Below are positions 7,698 through 15,067 of a DNA stretch of 15,067 bases, one piece after another. The first letter of the stretch is position 1. Each line of letters opens with the position of its first letter. Made by a program: the position numbers and the translations under genes. The notes under the pieces are model-generated. The model saw nothing but the letters and a program-made list of their open reading frames with translations. It had not been told where the DNA came from and made no database searches. The stretch is from NCBI GenBank assembly GCA_022561095.1, contig JADFRV010000041.1, forward strand, positions 1-15,067. Direction: 5' to 3'. The DNA is from Chloroflexota bacterium. Lineage in GTDB: Bacteria > Chloroflexota > Dehalococcoidia > SM23-28-2 > RBG-16-64-32.

Positions 7698-8755
7698 TGG
7701 GGCGTTCCTCCTTCAGGGTCATACGGTACGCCGCTGGCCAGCCGGTCACCGTACTGGCGCTGGTAGTAGTCGCGGAAGGGGCCGGCGTAGATGGGCTCCC
7801 ACCACCAGCGGTTCTCCTGATACCACTGCACCGTCCTCTCCAGAGCGGAGAGGAAGTCGTGTTGGGGGGCCCAGCCCAGGGCCCGCAGCTTCGACGAATC
7901 GACGGCGTAGCGGCGGTCGTGACCCTTGCGGTCCTCCACGAAGCGGATGAGGCTCAGCGGCTTCTCCAACAGCTGGAGGAGGGCTTTCGCCAGGCGAATG
8001 TTCTCCTCCTGGTTGTCGGCGCCGATGTTGTACACCTCCCCCGGCTCCCCCTCCCGCGCGATGAGCTCCAGGGCGCGGCAGTGGTCCTCCACGTACAGCC
8101 AGTCGCGGACCTGACGGCCGTCGCCGTACAGGGGCAAGGGCTCATCCCTCATGGCGCTGGTGACGAACAGGGGCACCATCTTCTCGATGTGCTGGCGGGG
8201 CCCGATGTTGTTAGCGGCGCGGGTGATTATGACGGGCAGGCCGTAGGTCTCGAAAAAGGCGTTACACTGGGCGTCGCCGCCGGCCTTGCTCGCGGCGTAA
8301 GGGCTGCGGGGGTGAAGGGGATCACTCTCCTTGGCCCGGGCGCCGGGCGACATCTCCCCGTACACCTCATCCGTGGACACCTGCACGAAGCGTTTGACGT
8401 TCGGGTGGCGGCGGGCCGAGTCCAGGAGGACGTGGGTGCCGAGGACATCGGTCAGGATGAAAGAGCCGGCCTCCATGAGAGAGCGGTCCACGTGAGTCTC
8501 GGCGGCGAAGTTGAACACCACGTCCACCTCCGCCATCAGCCCGTCTACTAGCTCGCCGTCACATATATCGCCTTGCACGAAGCGGTAGCGGGGATCGCCC
8601 TCCACGTCCCGCAGGTTGGCGTGGTTGCTGGCGTAGGTCAGCTTGTCCAGGTTGACCACCCGGCAGTCGGGATAGCGCTCCAGCAGGTGGAGGATGAAGT
8701 TGCTGCCGATGAAGCCGCAGCCGCCGGTAACCAGGATGCGCGCGTCGTCCAGCAT
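7694..8755 (-). CDS. rmlB: dTDP-glucose 4,6-dehydratase (RmlB)
   Basis: A 353-residue extended short-chain dehydrogenase converting dTDP-glucose to dTDP-4-keto-6-deoxyglucose with bound NAD+. The Rossmann motif GGCGFIG is at 11-17, FAAETHVDRS at about 83-92, the catalytic Thr-Asp-Glu triad in STDEVYG (T128, D129, E130), YAASK gives Y153 and K157, and GDGRQVRDWLYVEDHC is the characteristic substrate-binding stretch. Full family length. ATG at 8755 follows the rmlA stop by 2 nt, with GAGGG six bases upstream of it; the 3' end overlaps rmlC by 4 nt. The C-terminal region around the EPIYAGPFRDYY segment is a commonly seen extension in GC-rich lineages. Confidence 0.97.
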   Translation of the reverse strand: MLDDARILVTGGCGFIGSNFILHLLERYPDCRVVNLDKLTYASNHANLRDVEGDPRYRFVQGDICDGELVDGLMAEVDVVFNFAAETHVDRSLMEAGSFILTDVLGTHVLLDSARRHPNVKRFVQVSTDEVYGEMSPGARAKESDPLHPRSPYAASKAGGDAQCNAFFETYGLPVIITRAANNIGPRQHIEKMVPLFVTSAMRDEPLPLYGDGRQVRDWLYVEDHCRALELIAREGEPGEVYNIGADNQEENIRLAKALLQLLEKPLSLIRFVEDRKGHDRRYAVDSSKLRALGWAPQHDFLSALERTVQWYQENRWWWEPIYAGPFRDYYQRQYGDRLASGVPYDPEGGTPQ

Positions 8756-8757
8756 CT

Positions 8758-9882
8758 CTATCCCTCAGGCATCCCGATCTCGCTGTGGTCGCCCAGGGTG
8801 AGGCTGTAGCTGCCGCCCACCGCCTGGCCGCCGCGCAGCGTCACGTGGCGTCCAATTAGGCTGCGATCGATGGGCCAATGGATATCCTCAATGCTGGTGT
8901 TTTCCAGAATGATGCTCCCCTCCACGCGTACACCCTTGAGGCGACAGTGGTGGTCTATGGTCGTGAACGGACCCACGTAAGAGTCTATGATCTCGGTCTT
9001 CTCACCGATAACCAGGGGCCCCCGCAGCACGCTGTTTACCACCCTGGCGCCCTTCTCCAGGATCACCGGCTCGTAGACGCGGGTGCGCTCGTCCACCTGC
9101 CCCCGGTTGCTGGGCGCCAGGCTCTGGAGCACCATGCGGTTCGCCTCCAGAATGTCGTCCATCTTGCCGGTGTCGATCCAGTAGCGGTCCAGCAGCTCCG
9201 CCTGAACGTCGAGACCCTTATCGATGAAGTACTGGATCGTGTCGGTGATCTCCAGCTCGCCGCGGGCGGAAGGCTTGATCCGCTCCACCGCCTCGAAGAC
9301 GTGCTGATCGAACATGTAGACGCCTATCACGGCCAGGTTAGAGGGAGGGCTGGCAGGCTTCTCCACGATGCGCGTGACGCGGCCGTCGACGAGCTCGGCG
9401 ATACCGAAGGCCTGGGGGTTCTTCACCGGGTGAAGCAGTATCTGGCAGTTGGCGCCGTTCTCCCGGAAGCTGTCCACAAACGGCTTGACGCCCCCCAGGA
9501 GGAAGTTGTCACCCAGATAGAGGACGAAGGCCGTCTCACCCATGTAGTCGCGGGCGATCTTGACCGCGTGGGCGATACCCAGAGGCGCGTCCTGCTGGAT
9601 ATACTCCACGCTGGCACCGAAAGCGGAGCCGTCGCCCACGGCGGCACGTATCTGATCCGCCGTATCCCCCACGACGATGGCGATGTCAGTGATGCCGCAC
9701 TCCACCAGCTGCTCGATGGTGTAAAAGAGGACCGGCTTATTCGCGATGGGCACGAGCTGCTTGGCGCTCGTGTAGGTGAAGGGCCGCAGACGGCTGCCCT
9801 TGCCACCGCTAAGGATGAGGCCCTTGAGCGTGCGTACCCGCTTGCTCTTCTTCTCCGACAACTGCTCCTTAGTCGACGGCAT
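8758..9882 (-). CDS. rmlA: Glucose-1-phosphate thymidylyltransferase, long form (RmlA)
   Basis: A 374-residue nucleotidyltransferase making dTDP-glucose from dTTP and glucose-1-phosphate, the first step of the rhamnose pathway. The N-terminal NTP-transferase domain shows GGKGSRLRPFT (26-36), KQLVPIANKP (41-50) and YLGDN (122-126). After about residue 260 a left-handed beta-helix (repeated short V/I-G-x patterns such as PLVIGEKTEII) makes it the 'long' RmlA type rather than the ~290-residue enterobacterial one. A charged 18-residue leader precedes the usual start; ATG at 9882 is supported by GGGAGGA at 9887-9893, four bases upstream, and I see no in-frame start nearer the core. It lies 21 nt after the GT2 gene and 2 nt before rmlB. 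Confidence 0.96.
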   Translation of the reverse strand: MPSTKEQLSEKKSKRVRTLKGLILSGGKGSRLRPFTYTSAKQLVPIANKPVLFYTIEQLVECGITDIAIVVGDTADQIRAAVGDGSAFGASVEYIQQDAPLGIAHAVKIARDYMGETAFVLYLGDNFLLGGVKPFVDSFRENGANCQILLHPVKNPQAFGIAELVDGRVTRIVEKPASPPSNLAVIGVYMFDQHVFEAVERIKPSARGELEITDTIQYFIDKGLDVQAELLDRYWIDTGKMDDILEANRMVLQSLAPSNRGQVDERTRVYEPVILEKGARVVNSVLRGPLVIGEKTEIIDSYVGPFTTIDHHCRLKGVRVEGSIILENTSIEDIHWPIDRSLIGRHVTLRGGQAVGGSYSLTLGDHSEIGMPEG

Positions 9883-9903
9883 CTTGTCCTCCCTCGAGTT
9901 GGC

Positions 9904-10821
9904 TTACGTCTCCCGGACCGGGGCGCTGCGTCTCCGGACCAGGCTTGCGAGGTGCCAGAAGAAGGCGCGCGCCTCCCGCGGCAGCCTGCGTATCGCTCTG
10001 GGGTGCCTTATCAAGTAAAACGGCCCAGACACGAAAAAGTATAGGGCCAGGGCGGACAGCAGGTGCAGGGGCGACTTCCGCTTGCGCAGGAAGAGGAAGG
10101 CGTTGCGCCGGAACAGGTAATGGTATTCGGCGTCCGGGGCCTGGGAACGGGCTGTCTTGTGCCACACACGGGCGCTCGGCACGTAGTAACACTTGTAGCC
10201 GGCCTCCACCGCGCGGGCGCACCAGTCAGTCTCCTCCCAGTAAGCGAAGTACTCCTCATCCAGAAGGCCCACGCGATCCAGGGCCGGCCGTGGTATCAGC
10301 ATTGCCGCGCCCTCCGCATAGTCACGTAGCGCCACCTGCTCATACTGCCCGCGGTCCTCCTCGCCCCGTCCCACCTGCTGGGCGGTGCCCGCCCACGCGT
10401 TCACGCGGCCGCCAGTAGAGCAGATGACAGCTGGCCGGTCGTAGAAGTATATCTTAGGGCAGAGAGCGGCAGCGTCGGGCAGCTCCTCCGCGGCCCGGAC
10501 CATCTCGTTAAGAAACTTCGGATCAACAGTCACGTCGTTGTTCAACAGCAGCACGTAGTCGGCGCCCCCGGCCAGCGCCTCCCGTATCGCCAGGTTGCAG
10601 CCGCCGGCGAAGCCCAGGTTCTCCCCGCTGGCGATGAGATGCACGGAGTCGCCGAACCGCTCCTGCAGGACCCGGACATCATCTCCGGAGGAACCGTTAT
10701 CTACAACGATGGTCTCGTAGTTGGGGTACGCGATCCCCCGGAGGGACTCCAGACACTCGGTAGTGTCGGCGAGACCGTTCCAGTTGATGATGATGACGGA
10801 GACTTTAGGTGAAGCGTCCAA
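9904..10821 (-). CDS. GT2-family glycosyltransferase (rhamnosyltransferase-like)
   Basis: A 305-residue GT-A fold family 2 glycosyltransferase, first gene of the minus-strand operon. Visible: SVIIINWNG (8-16), VVDNGS (39-44), ENLGFAGGCN (67-76), LLLNNDV with the metal-binding region at N94-N95-D96, and EETDW (196-200), the acidic motif expected to hold the catalytic base region. A hydrophobic stretch near 258-273 followed by a basic tail suggests membrane attachment. Proteins with this pattern beside rml genes are often rhamnosyltransferases, but donor and acceptor are not decidable here. The frame starts at TTG 10821, seven residues before the core begins; no ATG or GTG fits better and no clear Shine-Dalgarno is present, so the start is uncertain. 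Confidence 0.92.
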   Translation of the reverse strand: MDASPKVSVIIINWNGLADTTECLESLRGIAYPNYETIVVDNGSSGDDVRVLQERFGDSVHLIASGENLGFAGGCNLAIREALAGGADYVLLLNNDVTVDPKFLNEMVRAAEELPDAAALCPKIYFYDRPAVICSTGGRVNAWAGTAQQVGRGEEDRGQYEQVALRDYAEGAAMLIPRPALDRVGLLDEEYFAYWEETDWCARAVEAGYKCYYVPSARVWHKTARSQAPDAEYHYLFRRNAFLFLRKRKSPLHLLSALALYFFVSGPFYLIRHPRAIRRLPREARAFFWHLASLVRRRSAPVRET

Positions 10822-11012
10822 TGTTAGTCGCCCCGCGGAAGCGAGTCAATGGCATGAAACCACAGGGTGGAGCGATTGGCAAGCGCCGGGGGGTGCATCG
10901 AGATATCCGATGGCGCGCCTCGCTACCGTACACGCCTATCGACCGGAACCGTATGCCGATATTAGCACCTGGCCCAGCCCGGGAGCGGCGCTAGAATTTG
11001 CTATCCGCTGGC

Positions 11013-11021
11013 TGATATAAT
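11013..11021 (+). promoter_or_regulatory. Extended -10 promoter for the methyltransferase gene
   Basis: TGATATAAT at this site matches the extended -10 consensus TGnTATAAT exactly. A start near 11028 would leave a leader of about 90 nt before the ATG at 11118. There is no good -35 at 16-18 bases, as expected for extended -10 promoters. It lies in the 296-nt divergent spacer (10822-11117), in which I see no credible gene, RNA or strong hairpin. Confidence 0.55.
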
Positions 11022-11117
11022 CGCCCCGACTTGAGCAGAGGCACAACTAGGGCTAGGCGAACGCGTTTCAACGTGTAGCGAGGCTGATAGGTGAGTCGGA
11101 GCGAGGGTAGGGAACAA

Positions 11118-12230
11118 ATGGCGCAGGTCCGAGCGCACACGATAGAAGACGACGGCGAGCGGATGATACCGGAGTTTCACCACGATGCCGTCGTCTACGC
11201 CGAGCACATGGTCCGTTACCTGTTCGCGTCCAGGTTCGTGGCAGGCAAGACGGTACTTGATGTAGCAAGCGGTGTGGGGTACGGCTCCGACATGCTCAAG
11301 GCGGCCGGCGCGGCTCAGGTTATAGGAATCGATCGATCCACTGAAGCGATCACATACGGCCAAGAGCACCACTCTGCATTGGGTTCTGAATACCTCTTGG
11401 CTGATGCCGGATCCCTGCCACTCCGTGATCGGCAGCTTGACGTGGTGGTGTCGTTTGAGACCATCGAGCACGTCCTCGACTATCGGCTTTTCCTCACCGA
11501 AATTCAGCGCGTCTTGCGTCGAGGCGGACTGCTGATTATCTCGACTCCCAACAAGCTTACCTTTCCTGAGGGTAACCCTTATCACACGAAGGAGTTCACG
11601 TTCACGGAACTGAAAGAGGCCCTGACGACGCGTTTCGAGCACATTGGGATGTTCCCTCAGGACAACTGGATCACCAGCGCAATATTGTCGCCTTCCACGA
11701 TGGAGCGGGCGGATGAGCCTATAGGCGGCAACGCCAAGATATTCAAGACTGTGGGACGGCCAGCCGAAAAGACCCTGTACATCGTAGCTCTGTGCTCCGA
11801 TGCCCCGCTGCCAAAGGTCAGCCAGCAGGTAGCTATGACTGATATCGCCGAGCTGGAGCGCTACGTAGAGGAGATCGGACGTATTGGTGCGGATGTCCAC
11901 CGCCTCTCCAGCGATGTCGCAGAGCGGGACGCCGCCTTGGCCGGCAAGGACGCCGCCTTGGCCGACAAGGACGCCGCCTTGGCCGACAAGGACGCCGCCT
12001 TGGCCCACAAGGACGCCGCGCTGGCCGACAAGGACGCGGCGCTGGCGCAGCGCCAAGAGGCTCTAGAGCAGACCACGCAGGAACTGATCACATTCCGCCA
12101 GTCGCTCGGCTACCGCATCCTCGAAGGCTACCGGCGGCGGATCCGCTGGCTGTTCCCTCCCAACTCCCACCGTGGCCTCCCTTATCGTGCCTTGAGGCGG
12201 CTGGTGAGGTGGCTCGCAAAGCGGCGATGA
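11118..12230 (+). CDS. SAM-dependent class I methyltransferase with heptad coiled coil and basic C-terminal tail
   Basis: 370 residues. Residues ~20-230 are a class I (Rossmann) methyltransferase: motif I VLDVASGVGYG (46-56), acidic ID at 71-72, DVVVSFETIEHV (108-119) and RVLRRGGLLIISTPN (131-145). Residues ~240-320 form a coiled coil containing six 7-residue units of the D-A-A-L-A-x-K type (271-312). The end (about 326-370) is a basic amphipathic tail with Arg-rich and Trp/Leu residues, of a kind often seen on polysaccharide-locus enzymes and probably membrane-associating. The start is ATG 11118, with AGGGA at 11109-11113, four bases upstream; a GTG at 11091 would add nine residues but has a poor site. 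Substrate unknown: methylation of a sugar, or chain-end capping coupled to a length-setting coiled coil as known for WbdD, is possible by analogy only. Confidence 0.9.
   Translation: MAQVRAHTIEDDGERMIPEFHHDAVVYAEHMVRYLFASRFVAGKTVLDVASGVGYGSDMLKAAGAAQVIGIDRSTEAITYGQEHHSALGSEYLLADAGSLPLRDRQLDVVVSFETIEHVLDYRLFLTEIQRVLRRGGLLIISTPNKLTFPEGNPYHTKEFTFTELKEALTTRFEHIGMFPQDNWITSAILSPSTMERADEPIGGNAKIFKTVGRPAEKTLYIVALCSDAPLPKVSQQVAMTDIAELERYVEEIGRIGADVHRLSSDVAERDAALAGKDAALADKDAALADKDAALAHKDAALADKDAALAQRQEALEQTTQELITFRQSLGYRILEGYRRRIRWLFPPNSHRGLPYRALRRLVRWLAKRR
11928..12053 (+). repeat. Six tandem 21-bp units encoding coiled-coil heptads
   Basis: Units begin at 11928, 11949, 11970, 11991, 12012 and 12033. 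Each encodes D-A-A-L-A plus two residues (GK, DK, DK, HK, DK, QR). Units 2 and 3 are identical at base level and units 1 and 4 differ from them by single bases; the last two carry several synonymous changes (GCG, CTG). The period equals seven codons, so gain or loss of a unit keeps the frame and would change coiled-coil length by one heptad. Confidence 0.93.
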
Positions 12231-12324
12231 TCGTGCTCCTTCTCTCGATTCGCGAATCTATCCTGCGCGATGAAGAGAAGCCCGATACAGTTGTGAAAGT
12301 GCCAAACCAAATGAAGGTATGCCA

Positions 12325-14739
12325 ATGACCAGGATCGGCTTCCTAAGCGAGCGGATGCTTCGCGGCTTCGGCGTAGACCTTGTGATCCACGCACTCGCCA
12401 ACGAGCTGGCGGCTCGAGGTCACGATATAACGGTCTACAGTAGCGTTGCGGAAGACCTCGGCCCTCACCGCTACCGCTTGGAGCGTATCCCAACTCGGGC
12501 GAGCTCTCTATTCCCCGTCTATGATCGATCCGCTCGCCACTGGGCCGAGTACATAGACGACGGCGACCACGACGTGCTGTTCATCGAGTCCTTCCCCTTC
12601 TTCAGCCTCATCCCCCGCCTGCGCACAGCCACCGTCGCTGTCGACCACGGCGTCAGCCCGACTACGGGGATGTCCCTGGCTAAGAGGGTAAACTTCGCCT
12701 ATATGCGCCTTACCCAAGAGCGGCTGTTCTTCCCCCGGGCGGCAGCGGTTGTAACGGTCTCTAACTTTGTCCGCTCCCGCCTGCCCGGGCCGATTGCCTC
12801 CCGTTCCCAGGTTATCTACAACGGTGTTGACCACTACCCGGCCGCGATCCCGTCGGATCGAGAGCGGATGCGCTCGCGCCTCGGGGTCCGTCCGGAGGAA
12901 ACCCTACTCCTCTACGTTGGCAGGCTGAGCCCTGAGGGGCAACCATACAAGGGAACTAGCGATCTCATGGCTGCTGCCGCCGCCTGGCGCGGGCAGGCCC
13001 CCGAGCTCCGGATGGCCATGGTCGGCCACGGCAGTGAGGCTGACGCAAGTAGGATCGGAGAGACGGGCGCGATCCCCCTCACCGACGTCCCCTCTGATGA
13101 GATGCCGTCCGTCTATGCGGCAGCGGACATATACCTTACGGCCAGCCAGTGGGAGGGCTTCGACTTGCCCATTCTGGAGGCTGCCTCCCAGGGGGTCCCA
13201 TCGGTAGCCCTCCGAGTCGGGGCCCACCCGGAAATCGTCCGTCATGGGGAGACCGGAATCCTCACCAGCGACGTCCAGGAGCTCTTTCACGCAGCGCGGC
13301 AGCTGGCTGAAGACCTGCCGAGGGCCAGGACGATGGGGGAGGCCGCACAGAGACACGCCTCAGCGTTCACCTGGGTAAAGGCCGCCGATGCCTACGAGGC
13401 CCTCGTACAGGAGTTGGGAAGAGCAGAGGCCTCCTCGCCCGCTCCGACCCCCAGGCCCCGCCGGGCACCGCCCAGCCAGAGCTTCTCCGGCGCCTCGACA
13501 GAGGTCCAGCCCGAGGGAGACCTCTCCTCGGGCGGCAAGGGGGAGCGTCCTCCCTCTGACGTGACCGCCATAGTTCTGAACTACGGAATTGCCTACCCCG
13601 TCTTGCGCAAGTGCGTTGCATCCCTCATCGCCCAAACGTGCCCAGTGCAACTCCTCGTGGTGGACAACCACTCCCCTCGCAACCAGGATGCTCTCGATGC
13701 CTTGGAAGCAGAGTTCCCAGCCGTGTCAATCCTGAGGCTCGATCGCAACTACGGCTTCGCCGGAGGGATGAACCGGGGGGTGGATGCCGCCAACACCGAG
13801 TTCGTCCTCCTCCTCAATAACGACGTCGTCCTCGCCCCCGACGCCGTAGTCGAGATGCGACGCGTGATCGACCTGGGAGAGGACGTTGTCGGGGTAGCAC
13901 CGAAGATCCTTTTTGAGTCATCCCCGAATGTGATCGACGCCATCGGCAACCTCATTAACCCCCAGGGCTTGGCTTACAACATGGGGATCGGCCAGTTGGA
14001 CATCGGGCAATACGATCGAGTGGAGCGCAGCTTCGGCGCCTGCTTCGCAGCGACCTTACTCCGGCGGAAGGCCTTCCGCCCGGGCCTTGTTGGTCCCCTC
14101 GACGAGCGGTTCTTCATGTACTATGAGGACGTCGACTGGTACTTCCGCGCGGTCGTGCTGGGCTTCCGGTTCCTCACTGCCCCCAGGGCCGTGGTCTACC
14201 ACGCTCACTCGCTGACCACCCGCGAGCTCCCCTACAGCTTCAAGTACCGCCTAACCATGCGGAATCTCCTGTGGACTGTGGTACGAAACTTCTCCGGGAG
14301 GCGCGCCCGTAGGGCCTACCTACGTATCGCTTTAGGCTTGGTCCGGAACGCCGTTCGCGGCCCTCACCGCTGGGCGAGCCTGGCCGCTGTGATGGAGGCC
14401 ACCCTCTGGTCTCCTGTCTACTTGCTGGCTCGCCGCCAAGTGCAAGGCCGCAGGAGGAGAGAGGATCAGGAGCTATTTGACTTCTCTCACGGAGAGCAGC
14501 CCTACTTCGACCCTGTCACGTACACGCCGCAGCGACGTCTTGAGGTGCTGGAGGCCATGTACCGGCGTCTGTCTCTGTTGACGGGTGAGGAACGGCACCG
14601 CCGCATCGCCGAGACGGCCGCCTCCCTCTCCGCAACCCGCCTCCGTTTTGATCGAGAATTCGTGCGGGATCTGCTAAGACCTTTGGTCGAAGAGGAGCCC
14701 ACCTGTGTCCATGAGTTCCTCGAATCACTCGATTTGTAG
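12325..14739 (+). CDS. Bifunctional glycosyltransferase: GT4 domain fused to GT2 domain
   Basis: 804 residues in one frame. Residues 1-366 are a GT-B fold family 4 enzyme: start TRIGFLSERML, VSNFVRS and VIYNGVD in the middle, LLYVGRLSPEG at the C-lobe start, and the EX7E motif E277-GFDLPIL-E285. A low-complexity Pro/Ser/Arg/Gly linker (about 367-412) joins it to a GT2 domain (413 to about 650) with VVDNHS, NYGFAGGMN, LLLNNDV (495-501) and YEDVDW (600-605). The last ~150 residues are basic and helical. It probably adds two successive sugars to the lipid-linked repeat unit on the cytoplasmic face. ATG 12325 is chosen because AAGG lies seven bases upstream; ATG 12319, two codons earlier, is too close to that site. 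An 87-nt gap separates it from the methyltransferase, so the two are probably cotranscribed. Sugars unknown. Confidence 0.93.
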   Translation: MTRIGFLSERMLRGFGVDLVIHALANELAARGHDITVYSSVAEDLGPHRYRLERIPTRASSLFPVYDRSARHWAEYIDDGDHDVLFIESFPFFSLIPRLRTATVAVDHGVSPTTGMSLAKRVNFAYMRLTQERLFFPRAAAVVTVSNFVRSRLPGPIASRSQVIYNGVDHYPAAIPSDRERMRSRLGVRPEETLLLYVGRLSPEGQPYKGTSDLMAAAAAWRGQAPELRMAMVGHGSEADASRIGETGAIPLTDVPSDEMPSVYAAADIYLTASQWEGFDLPILEAASQGVPSVALRVGAHPEIVRHGETGILTSDVQELFHAARQLAEDLPRARTMGEAAQRHASAFTWVKAADAYEALVQELGRAEASSPAPTPRPRRAPPSQSFSGASTEVQPEGDLSSGGKGERPPSDVTAIVLNYGIAYPVLRKCVASLIAQTCPVQLLVVDNHSPRNQDALDALEAEFPAVSILRLDRNYGFAGGMNRGVDAANTEFVLLLNNDVVLAPDAVVEMRRVIDLGEDVVGVAPKILFESSPNVIDAIGNLINPQGLAYNMGIGQLDIGQYDRVERSFGACFAATLLRRKAFRPGLVGPLDERFFMYYEDVDWYFRAVVLGFRFLTAPRAVVYHAHSLTTRELPYSFKYRLTMRNLLWTVVRNFSGRRARRAYLRIALGLVRNAVRGPHRWASLAAVMEATLWSPVYLLARRQVQGRRRREDQELFDFSHGEQPYFDPVTYTPQRRLEVLEAMYRRLSLLTGEERHRRIAETAASLSATRLRFDREFVRDLLRPLVEEEPTCVHEFLESLDL

Positions 14740-14853
14740 GCGGAGTAGGGTCAGTTCCAGGTTGATCGCCGATCCTGCCGGAGTCTGGCGCTACGCCGTT
14801 CTGCGATTATCTGTCATCCACGCCACGCACCACGCCCGCCGGCGGCAATGTGG
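14740..14853 (+). other. Convergent intergenic spacer
   Basis: A 114-nt gap between two converging genes. A terminator would be expected here. The only hairpins I see are short (GGCG-CTA-CGCC near 14788 and the palindrome CCGCCGGCGG near 14837) and neither is followed by a T-run on either strand. No gene is visible. Confidence 0.4.
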
Positions 14854-15067
14854 TTAGGGGCAAGACTCCGCTGTTAGGTCGTCACCTTCGGAAATGCCAG
14901 CCAGGGAACTGTCAGCGATCAAGTTGATGTTGCCCCACTGATAGCCACAACTCAAGAACATCTCCGCACTCACCGCGTGCCTCTTCTGCCCGTTCTCCAT
15001 CACCCACACCTCGGCGTCTGAGCCCTTCAGAAGCGTACCGTCCGCAAACGTCAGTCTCGGACAAGAG
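14854..15067 (-). CDS. C-terminal end of a probable secreted protein with a GTLLKGS/GYxWGNI module (partial at right edge)
   Basis: The minus strand is open from the right edge to TAA at 14854-14856, giving 70 visible residues. They contain FADGTLLKGSDAEVWVMENG, then QKRHAVSAEMFLSCGYQWGN, then a Leu-Ile-Ala-Asp segment and a short acidic tail ending ESCP. The pattern (GTLLKG, xVyviENGqKR, F..cGY.W..., v.D) matches a short module I recall at or near the C-terminus of extracellular or hypothetical proteins in GC-rich, often Chloroflexota, genomes, where it can occur more than once per protein. The function is not known to me. Most of the gene, with its start and any signal peptide, is outside the window, so its relation to the polysaccharide locus is open. 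Confidence 0.75.
   Translation of the reverse strand, partial: SCPRLTFADGTLLKGSDAEVWVMENGQKRHAVSAEMFLSCGYQWGNINLIADSSLAGISEGDDLTAESCP

Noticed and set aside
6630..10044. Long plus-strand frames opposite the rml genes (6630-7766, 7697-8551, 8878-10044)
   Set aside because: Each lies antisense to a gene with clear catalytic motifs; their translations show no family features and they lack sensible ribosome sites.
10854..10882. Possible sigma-70 promoter for the minus-strand operon (TTGCCA, 17-base spacer, TTTCAT)
   Set aside because: The -35 is good but the -10 matches only about half of the consensus. Position is plausible, yet too weak to call.
10822..11117. Small plus-strand frames in the divergent spacer
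   Set aside because: They have no ribosome site and no family features, and they overlap the start of the GT2 gene or the promoter region.
11928..12053. Possible CRISPR-like or intergenic satellite array
   Set aside because: The units are contiguous, have no spacers, and encode coiled-coil heptads in the frame of a real gene.
11001..12056. Minus-strand 351-codon frame starting with a VLVGQGG-type repeat
   Set aside because: It is the antisense image of the methyltransferase and its 21-bp repeats.
13561..14739. Separate GT2 gene starting at GTG 13561
   Set aside because: The frame is continuous with the GT4 domain, and the nearest purine-rich site (GGGGGAG) is about 15 bases away, too far for a good start.

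Overview
The window is part of a cell-surface polysaccharide (O-antigen or exopolysaccharide) locus from a GC-rich bacterium. No marker gene fixes the taxon. The long RmlA, the membrane-tail methyltransferase and the secreted-protein C-terminus at the right edge would suit Chloroflexota or another GC-rich environmental lineage, but this is a weak inference. There are no RNA genes, insertion sequences, CRISPR arrays or integrase genes that I can see.

Layout. A minus-strand operon runs leftward from about 10821 to beyond the left edge. In transcription order it holds a GT2 glycosyltransferase (10821-9904), rmlA (9882-8758), rmlB (8755-7694), rmlC (7697-7242), rmlD (7241-6366), a polyprenyl-phosphate sugar-1-phosphate transferase (6339-5590), and one very long open frame (5497 to past position 1). 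Intervals are short: a 21-nt gap, a 2-nt gap, an ATGA overlap, a TAG/ATG abutment, then 26 and 92 nt. To the right, divergently transcribed on the plus strand, are a SAM-dependent methyltransferase with a repeated coiled coil (11118-12230) and a bifunctional GT4-GT2 glycosyltransferase (12325-14739). The C-terminal 70 codons of another minus-strand gene enter from the right edge (15067-14854).

How the genes fit together. RmlA-D make dTDP-L-rhamnose from glucose-1-phosphate. The PGT loads the first sugar phosphate on undecaprenyl phosphate. The three glycosyltransferase modules extend the repeat unit, with rhamnose a likely donor sugar. The methyltransferase may modify or cap the chain, and the polymerase/ligase domain would join or transfer the glycan outside the membrane. 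No flippase (Wzx or ABC type) or chain-length regulator is in the window.

The main surprise is the leftmost open frame. Its first ~460 codons are an O-antigen ligase/polymerase-like (Wzy_C) membrane protein. It then continues in the same frame, without a stop, into a ZU5-like segment, a YVTN-type beta-propeller and about two dozen YD/Rhs repeats, and is still open at the window edge (1832 complete codons visible). I traced the frame codon by codon: the frame set by the ATG at 5497 is the one read at the left edge. The polymerase stops inside its extracytoplasmic loop, so the Rhs part would lie outside the cell. This is either a real gene fusion that puts an Rhs shell on a glycan polymerase, or a recombination or assembly chimaera that happens to be in frame.
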